Below, in pieces: positions 5,041 to 9,331 of a DNA stretch of 9,331 nt. The stretch's first letter is position 1, and every line of letters begins with the position of its first letter. Source of the stretch: JAKEGK01 sp036507695. Lineage in GTDB: Bacteria; Pseudomonadota; Gammaproteobacteria; SZUA-152. Both the position numbers and the translations under genes were made by a program. A model generated the notes under the pieces. The model was not told the origin of the DNA and made no database searches. It was given only the letters and a program-made list of their open reading frames with translations. The stretch is from NCBI GenBank assembly GCA_036507695.1, contig DATCIR010000172.1, positions 1-9,331 of the forward strand, read 5' to 3'.

Positions 5041-5366
5041 TCAGCGGCCATTCGCAACCGGATCGATGCCGGGATTCAAGGGCAATCCGCTCAGTCCAAG
5101 CTTTGCAGGCCAGATACCATGCAGCGCATAGGTATTGACAATATTTTGTGGATTGGTCAGAACCCGCGGGATTGATTTTAAGCCGCTGCGTATTTGCAGG
5201 CGCCAAGGGGTTCCGTCATGGCTGAGCGCCCGGCCAGTTTTAATCCGCGCGATTAACATGACTTCGCCAAATGGATTTAATAGCCGAACGTTATGAAAAT
5301 CGCCGCCAGGCAAAATCAAGGTTCCATTTACTATTAACGTACTATTAACGGCCTTGTCGCAATCAT
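5041..5366 (-). pseudogene. Second gene of a broken unknown pair, frameshifted by an 11-bp tandem duplication
   Basis: The frame ending at TGA 5041-5043 reads VNGTLILPGGDFHNV, LLNPFGEVMLIARIKTG, DGTPWRLQIRSG, IVNTYALHGIWPAKLGLSG and a short tail; it looks like a real cytoplasmic protein but I do not know the family. At 5329-5350 TACTATTAACG is duplicated head to tail, shifting the frame. Removing one copy joins this body to ATG 5366 and gives a start MIATRPLIVNGTL of an about 104-residue protein. That ATG overlaps the TGA of the upstream gene (ATGA, 5366-5363), a classic translational-coupling arrangement. As the sequence stands, ATG 5366 yields only ten residues. A TTG-started 115-codon frame from 5388 also exists, but its first part would be an accident of the duplication. 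Confidence 0.6.
5329..5350. repeat. Perfect 11-bp tandem duplication
   Basis: TACTATTAACG occurs at 5329-5339 and again at 5340-5350. Eleven is not a multiple of three, so it shifts the minus-strand gene at 5041-5366. Confidence 0.9.
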
Positions 5367-5442
5367 CGGCCCATTTGCGTGGAGTCAAGCCGATGGGTGC
5401 ATTCTTCCATGAGTTGTGTCGCCAGTTCCTGGAACTCCGGAT

Positions 5443-5474
5443 CCAGCGCTTCGAATAACCAGCACTTCGAATAA
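5443..5474. repeat. 16-bp tandem duplication, one mismatch
   Basis: CCAGCGCTTCGAATAA (5443-5458) is followed directly by CCAGCACTTCGAATAA (5459-5474), 15 of 16 identical. It shifts the minus-strand frame at 5363-5572 by one base. Confidence 0.9.
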
Positions 5475-5529
5475 ATAGTCCAGTTCACCAAGCAATTTTT
5501 CCAGAGTTGCCCTGGCCTGGGCTGATTTT

Positions 5530-5557
5530 AGTAATTCAGAGGCAGTAATTCAGCGGC
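5530..5557. repeat. 14-bp tandem duplication, one mismatch
   Basis: AGTAATTCAGAGGC (5530-5543) is followed directly by AGTAATTCAGCGGC (5544-5557), 13 of 14 identical. It brings a TAA into the minus-strand frame at 5363-5572. Confidence 0.9.
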
Positions 5558-5674
5558 CTGGTTTATAAACAGTTATGGTTCGCAACGGAGACCGAAAAAT
5601 ATCATGCGTTAGGCGCTTACCAGAACCAACAAAATGTATCCTTGGCTTTTGCTGAGCCGCCCCAAAAATCAATG

Positions 5675-5683
5675 TGCTATAGT
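5675..5683 (+). promoter_or_regulatory. Extended -10 promoter candidate for the YihY-family gene
   Basis: TGCTATAGT is an extended -10 element (TATAGT, 5 of 6) placed 30 nt upstream of ATG 5713. No -35 box at standard spacing is seen. The leader would be only about 20-25 nt and contains no good Shine-Dalgarno sequence. Confidence 0.4.
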
Positions 5684-5712
5684 ATATACAATTAATTTAC
5701 CAACAAAAACAT

Positions 5713-7110
5713 ATGATCAACTTCAGCCTGTTGTTAAAACAATACTACAATTTTGTCTGGGGCGCCAATCGCCAGGGGATCTCCAAAAGCAAACATATCC
5801 TGACGCAGGCTTTGCGGATAACTCATCTTGTTATCAGAGACATGATGGATGGTATGTTGACCCTGCAGGCGATGAGCTTGGTCTATACAACCTTGCTGTC
5901 GATTGTTCCGTTGTTGGCAGTGAGCTTTTCGGTATTGAAGGGCTTTGGCGTGCATAACCAGGTCGAGCCACTGTTGTTGAACTTTCTTCAGCCGCTGGGC
6001 GAGAAGGGTGTCGAAATAACCCAAAAAATTATTGAATTTGTCGACAATACCAAAGCCGGCGTGCTGGGTTCGCTGGGCCTGGCGCTGCTGTTTTACACGG
6101 TGGTGTCGTTGATCCAGAAAATTGAGCAGACATTCAATTTTACCTGGCGCATAACGGAACACCGTCCCTTTGCCCAACGCTTCAGTGATTATTTAAGTGT
6201 CGTACTGTTAGGACCGTTGCTGATTTTCACCGCCCTGGGTATCAGCGCTTCCATAGGCAGTTCAGCTGTGATGCAACAACTTTATCAGTATGAAACCGTT
6301 GAATGGATGATTCGTTTTGCCGGCCGTTTGGTTCCTTTTTTACTGGTTGTCACGGCGTTTACTATTGTCTATATTTTTGTTCCCAATACACGTGTACGGC
6401 TGAAACCGGCATTAACAGGCGCTATTGTTGCTGGCGTGCTTTGGGATACCACGAGTTGGATTTTTGCGGCATTCGTCGTTACATCCGCCAAATACGCCGC
6501 TATCTATTCCGCATTTGCAACCTTAATCTTTTTTATGATCTGGTTATACGCGTGCTGGATGATCCTGTTGATTGGCGCCAGCATTGCGTTTTATGTGCAA
6601 TACCCTGAGTATCGCACGTTGCAGAAACGGCATTTTAATTTAAGTAATCGCATGAAGGAAAAGATCGCGCTGTTGACAATGGCGATCATCAGTGGCAACT
6701 ATTACCGCAACGGCGAGCCGCTGGATGTGCGCTTGGTGGCGCGGCGCATGAACATCAGTCCGGAACTATTAAAACCCATCGTCGACCAATTACTGGAATA
6801 TAAGTTGCTGGTTAAAACCAACGGGTCAAAGCCAGGTTTGTTACCGGGCCATCCACCGGAGACACAGAAAGTTATCGATATCTTGCAGATCATCAGAAAA
6901 GCGGAAGAGAGTGCCGGCGACCCCGTTGGGTTGTTACCCCGGTATGACCCCGTAGACGCGTTATATTCAAAAATGAATGATGCGCTGACCGAGAGTTTTG
7001 GTGACATTACACTGAAGGATATTTCCAGGGATGAATGGCTGGCCCCGGCAGCGAGCACTTCAGGAATTGGTCAGGAAAGTGTTGCATCGAAAGTGTCCGA
7101 GGTAAAATGA
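5713..7110 (+). CDS. yihY: YihY/virulence factor BrkB family inner-membrane protein, long form
   Basis: A 465-residue protein. Residues 40-300 form the YihY/BrkB membrane domain: the conserved segment LTLQAMSLVYTTLLSIVPLL, then about six membrane spans (roughly 51-76, 112-133, 160-180, 205-222, 232-252, 265-290), with VPNTRVRLKPALTGAIVAG, the loop signature of the family, between the fourth and fifth. The about 165-residue C-terminal part is soluble; EPLDVRLVARRMNISPELLK and the following helix look like a winged-helix domain. The family was once misnamed RNase BN; that tRNA-processing activity belongs to another gene, and the true function here is unknown. ATG 5713 has no clear ribosome-binding site, only the A-rich ACAAAAACAT, but the N-terminal helix fits the long family members. 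No terminator with a T tract follows. Confidence 0.88.
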   Translation: MINFSLLLKQYYNFVWGANRQGISKSKHILTQALRITHLVIRDMMDGMLTLQAMSLVYTTLLSIVPLLAVSFSVLKGFGVHNQVEPLLLNFLQPLGEKGVEITQKIIEFVDNTKAGVLGSLGLALLFYTVVSLIQKIEQTFNFTWRITEHRPFAQRFSDYLSVVLLGPLLIFTALGISASIGSSAVMQQLYQYETVEWMIRFAGRLVPFLLVVTAFTIVYIFVPNTRVRLKPALTGAIVAGVLWDTTSWIFAAFVVTSAKYAAIYSAFATLIFFMIWLYACWMILLIGASIAFYVQYPEYRTLQKRHFNLSNRMKEKIALLTMAIISGNYYRNGEPLDVRLVARRMNISPELLKPIVDQLLEYKLLVKTNGSKPGLLPGHPPETQKVIDILQIIRKAEESAGDPVGLLPRYDPVDALYSKMNDALTESFGDITLKDISRDEWLAPAASTSGIGQESVASKVSEVK

Positions 7111-7197
7111 ATTGTTTCATTCAATGTTATTACGTGATTCACAATTTGGGATGACGCCCTGTGGCAATAAACCGGACGCGCCCGCGCGACTGACACA

Positions 7198-7452
7198 TCA
7201 GCTAAGCTTATAACGTTCATTGTCTAAATAATTTTTCGTGATTGCGATCGAGATTGGCTTAGCTACGGCGGTGAATATCTGAAGCCGCCGATAGCTATTA
7301 GAAGCAAATGGTATATCTAGGAGCAAGTTAATTCGCAACAATAATAAAAGGTTAAATAAACTTAGAATCAAGACGTTAACACTCGTAAGTGATCCCAATA
7401 CTGCGCGATTAAGCGACTTTTGTGCCCTTTTACAAATACCCAACGCATTCAA
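7198..7452 (-). CDS. Doubtful 84-codon ORF with a hydrophobic segment
   Basis: The frame from TTG 7452 to TGA 7200-7198 encodes one strongly hydrophobic segment (VLILSLFNLLLLLRINLLLD) and a basic tail. The frame remains open upstream to about 7500 without an ATG start. The only ribosome-binding hint is GGCGG placed too near the TTG. A 12-bp hairpin lies inside it. Leu-rich stretches arise easily in AT-rich DNA, so this may not be a gene. Confidence 0.2.
   Translation of the reverse strand: MNALGICKRAQKSLNRAVLGSLTSVNVLILSLFNLLLLLRINLLLDIPFASNSYRRLQIFTAVAKPISIAITKNYLDNERYKLS
7260..7297. repeat. 12-bp stem-loop in AT-rich intergenic DNA
   Basis: TAGCTACGGCGG (7260-7271) pairs with CCGCCGATAGCTA (7285-7297) with one bulged base and a 13-nt loop. 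No T tract follows on either strand, so it is not a typical terminator. Confidence 0.5.
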
Positions 7453-7511
7453 TTTTCCGCCGGCAAACTTCCTTTTTACATGCAGTACAAAATCGGTTAT
7501 TGTTTAACCAA

Positions 7512-7730
7512 TTATAAATTTAATGCGACAGCTAAAAGGTCTTGGGTGTGGACAAATTGCCTGAAATACGGATTCGAATTTTTATCAATGTGAGTTTGAT
7601 ACGCTTCGGCGCTTATACCAAAATTGTATTCCTGCTGTGTTACGCGCCGGTAACGAAATAAGCGGCAAGTCACTTCCTTTTCAAATCTTTGCTGGCCGCA
7701 AGCATCATATCCTCCGCATCTGACCAACAC
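7512..7730 (-). pseudogene. Possible C-terminal remnant of an unknown gene
   Basis: The last 58 codons of this frame read RFEKEVTCRLFRYRRVTQ, QEYNFGISAEAYQTHID, NPYFRQFVHTQDLLAVALNL, which look like the end of a real protein. The N-terminal codons before RFEKEV look random, while another frame directly upstream (TKKCWSDAEDMMLAASKDLK) looks better, implying a frameshift near 7680. No start with a ribosome-binding site. No family recognised. Confidence 0.3.
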
Positions 7731-8033
7731 TTCTTAGTCAAAACAAAACAAGCTACCAATCAAACAGCTTTCGTTCCTGTGCGGCAGTGCGCTCACAATT
7801 GAGCAGGTGCCCTGGCCGTGCCGGATATGGGGGCTGAACGTTTTGGTCATTGTTTTAAGCGGCGCTAATTCCAGGACGTTTTGAATGGAAATGGGGTGCG
7901 TTGCTCAATGCCTGCCTTGCTAAGCGCGGTTTTTGACGTTACATTGAGTGCCGGTGGTAATTAAACCCAGAGTAACCTGGAACATTCAACGTCACGGCAA
8001 CGCATGCCGCTGAAGTTAATTAGCATCAATACC

Positions 8034-8585
8034 ATGACATCACAAATTCTCTATACCATTGGTCACAGCAACCGTCCCATGGAACAGTTCCTGGCGTTAT
8101 TGCGGGGAAACTCGATACAAATTCTGGTGGATATCCGCGCCAATCCATATTCCAAACGGTTTCCCCACTTTGCGCAAGAAGAACTACGGCAAGCGGTTAC
8201 CGGAAGCGGAATTACCTATCATTGGGCCGGCCGGCAATTAGGGGGAATGCGGCAACCGAATGATCCGGCCTCCCATTCCGCGCTGGCTGACGAGAGCTTA
8301 CGGGGTTTTGCCGAATACATGGAAACCACGCCGTTCGAGCGGGCCATTGCGCAATTAATAAATTTAGCCGGCACCGGTAAAACCGCAATCATGTGCGACG
8401 AGAAGCAGATAGATCAGTGCCATCGATCCTTGATCTCCGATTATTTGACGTTGAAAAATGTTTCCGTGGTTCATATTATTGACAGTCACCAGTTCGTGGA
8501 ACATCAAATAAACCGTGCAGCCCGTACCGAGTCGGCGAAACTGGTGTACGACCGGCATAGCAATGCGCAACTCGACTTGCATTAG
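8034..8585 (+). CDS. DUF488 family protein
   Basis: A 183-residue protein from ATG 8034. It opens ILYTIGHSNRPMEQFLALL, the defining start of DUF488 proteins, followed by ILVDIRANPYSKRFPHF, LGGMRQPNDP, FAEYMETTPF, and the C-terminal AIMCDEKQIDQCHRSLISDY with the conserved Cys-x-Glu and Cys-His-Arg residues. An ATG at 8004 would add ten residues; family members begin just before YTIGHS, so 8034 is preferred, though neither start has a clear ribosome-binding site. Function is not established; a nucleic-acid or radical-chemistry role has been suggested from the Cys/His motifs only. The last 20 residues after HQINRAA look variable. Confidence 0.85.
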   Translation: MTSQILYTIGHSNRPMEQFLALLRGNSIQILVDIRANPYSKRFPHFAQEELRQAVTGSGITYHWAGRQLGGMRQPNDPASHSALADESLRGFAEYMETTPFERAIAQLINLAGTGKTAIMCDEKQIDQCHRSLISDYLTLKNVSVVHIIDSHQFVEHQINRAARTESAKLVYDRHSNAQLDLH

Positions 8586-8600
8586 TGTTGTGTGAACAGA

Positions 8601-8629
8601 TTACCGATGTGCAGACATCTACATAATAT
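8601..8629 (+). promoter_or_regulatory. Weak promoter candidate upstream of msrA
   Basis: CATAAT (8622-8627, 5 of 6) or the overlapping TAATAT (8624-8629) lies 15-17 nt after TTACCG (8601-8606, 3 of 6). GATGT/ACATC (8606-8619) forms a small dyad in the spacer. The leader would be about 100 nt. Confidence 0.25.
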
Positions 8630-8735
8630 ATTAGTAACGTGGCGTGCGGGATTTCGCGGCCCGGTATCACGCGCGCATGGCATTGCTCCGCCATTCTGAC
8701 CTGAATTTTTCATTTCGTTATTATTGGACACCATC

Positions 8736-9331
8736 ATGTTTGGTTATCGTAAGAATAGTGAAATGCCAACGCCGGATAGCGCGTTACCGGGCCGTGCTGT
8801 GCCCGTCAAGGTGCGTGAGCGCCATTATGTAAACGATCATCCACTGCAACCACCTTTCCCCGGGAATCTGCAACAAGCCATATTTGGCCTGGGTTGTTTC
8901 TGGGGCGCAGAACGCAAATTCTGGCAAGTCGATGGGGTTTACACTACAGCGGCGGGTTATTCGGCGGGCTATACGCCCAATCCGAGTTACCAGGAAGTGT
9001 GTACCGGCATGACAGGGCACAACGAAGTGGTGCTGGTGGTTTTCGATCCCGCCATTATCAGTTATCAGCAATTATTGAAAGTCTTTTGGGAAGCCCATAA
9101 TCCGACGCAGGGCATGCGGCAAGGCAATGATGCCGGTACCCAATACCGGTCTGGCATTTACTATTTTAGTGACGAGCAACGCAAGCTTGCCGAACAGTCA
9201 TTGGATGTCTATCAGGCCCGTTTAAAAGCGTCCGGCTTTCCGGCCATTACCACGGAAATAAAACCCGCCTCAGCGTTTTATTATGCCGAGGACTATCATC
9301 AACAGTACCTGGCCAAGAACCCTCAAGGTTA
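8736..9331 (+). CDS. msrA: Peptide methionine sulfoxide reductase MsrA, 3' end cut by the window
   Basis: 198 codons are visible. The leader MPTPDSALPGRAVPV is the form seen in E. coli-type MsrA. The catalytic motif GCFWGAER has its Cys at residue 54. YSAGYTPNPSYQEVCTG, GHNEVVLVVFDP, NPTQGMRQGNDAGTQYRS and YYAEDYHQQYLAKNPQGY follow in the family order. The window ends at the codon where E. coli MsrA has the first resolving Cys (NPxGYC). It reduces methionine-S-sulfoxide in proteins, with recycling by thioredoxin. GGA lies about 8 nt before ATG 8736. Expected total length is about 210-215 residues. Confidence 0.95.
   Translation, partial: MFGYRKNSEMPTPDSALPGRAVPVKVRERHYVNDHPLQPPFPGNLQQAIFGLGCFWGAERKFWQVDGVYTTAAGYSAGYTPNPSYQEVCTGMTGHNEVVLVVFDPAIISYQQLLKVFWEAHNPTQGMRQGNDAGTQYRSGIYYFSDEQRKLAEQSLDVYQARLKASGFPAITTEIKPASAFYYAEDYHQQYLAKNPQG

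Larger units (their letters stand above)
5363..5572 (-). pseudogene. First gene of the broken pair, small acidic helical protein with two frameshifting duplications
   Basis: With the 14-bp (5530-5557) and 16-bp (5443-5474) tandem duplications each collapsed to one copy, a single frame reads NQAAELLKSAQARATLEKLL, GELDYLFEALDPEFQELATQ, LMEECTHRLDSTQMGR and stops at TGA 5365-5363, overlapping the next gene's ATG. It is rich in Leu, Glu and Ala with heptad-like spacing, so probably helical. An in-frame TAA (5575-5573) lies just upstream of the open part. An in-frame ATG at 5605 lies ten codons before that TAA, so the 5' end is also damaged or uncertain. No family recognised. As it stands it cannot be translated. 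Confidence 0.5.
7111..8033. other. About 0.9 kb without a convincing gene
   Basis: The left half (7200-7560) is AT-rich and holds a 12-bp stem-loop. The right half (7560-7990) has scattered minus-strand open stretches in different frames that read like protein pieces, such as SDAEDMMLAASKDLK (near 7690-7730) and LLNCERTAAQERKLFDW (near 7750-7805), each stopped or shifted. TGACGTT (7934-7940) and AACGTCA (7988-7994) are perfect 7-bp inverted half-sites 47 nt apart, upstream of the DUF488 gene. I see no tRNA, CRISPR or clear promoter. The likely reading is decayed accessory DNA. Confidence 0.4.

Noticed and set aside
5734..6177. 147-codon minus-strand frame
   Set aside because: It is antisense to the well-conserved membrane domain of the YihY-family protein; its His/Gln-rich translation is typical of a shadow frame.
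8784..9071. 95-codon minus-strand frame
   Set aside because: It is the antisense shadow of msrA, whose plus-strand translation is unmistakable.

Overview
The window looks like a stretch of a gammaproteobacterial chromosome of middling GC content. This rests on the gene families (the MsrA form that begins with a PTP-x-ALPGR leader, a YihY/BrkB protein with a C-terminal extension, a DUF4156 lipoprotein, a NudF-type Nudix hydrolase, small outer-membrane beta-barrels with terminal Phe), on Shine-Dalgarno-led starts, and on two palindromic repeat elements of the kind common in environmental Gammaproteobacteria. I cannot name the genus; a methanotroph or sulfur-oxidiser relative is a guess.

Left part (1-2438): the 5' end of a PhnD-like periplasmic binding protein runs leftward out of the window. 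A short ORF and a Nudix hydrolase run rightward. A 161-bp MITE-like element with 19-bp terminal inverted repeats sits between the Nudix gene and a convergent beta-barrel gene, and it has landed exactly in the barrel gene's stop codon. A 47-codon membrane-protein gene follows, ending in a good terminator.

Middle part (2545-5605): this is a decay zone. It holds a nested palindromic element, the C-terminal remnant of a leucine-rich-repeat protein, a second small beta-barrel gene with an extended -10 promoter, a broken bacterial CULT-domain (cereblon-like) gene, a DUF4156 lipoprotein, a small secreted protein, and on the minus strand two translationally coupled genes of unknown family broken by three separate short tandem duplications of 11, 16 and 14 bp. 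Collapsing the three duplications restores two ORFs that meet at an ATGA overlap.

Right part (5713-9331): a long YihY/BrkB-family membrane protein is followed by about 0.9 kb with no convincing gene (AT-rich, with possible minus-strand remnants), then a DUF488 protein and msrA, which is cut by the window end just before its resolving cysteine.

Most intact genes appear to be single transcription units, with little operon structure. The shared theme is the cell envelope (two barrels, lipoprotein, secreted and membrane proteins) plus housekeeping repair and clean-up (Nudix, MsrA). No intact new system is visible. The most novel items are the CULT pseudogene, the triple tandem-duplication pseudogene pair and the stop-codon-targeted MITE.
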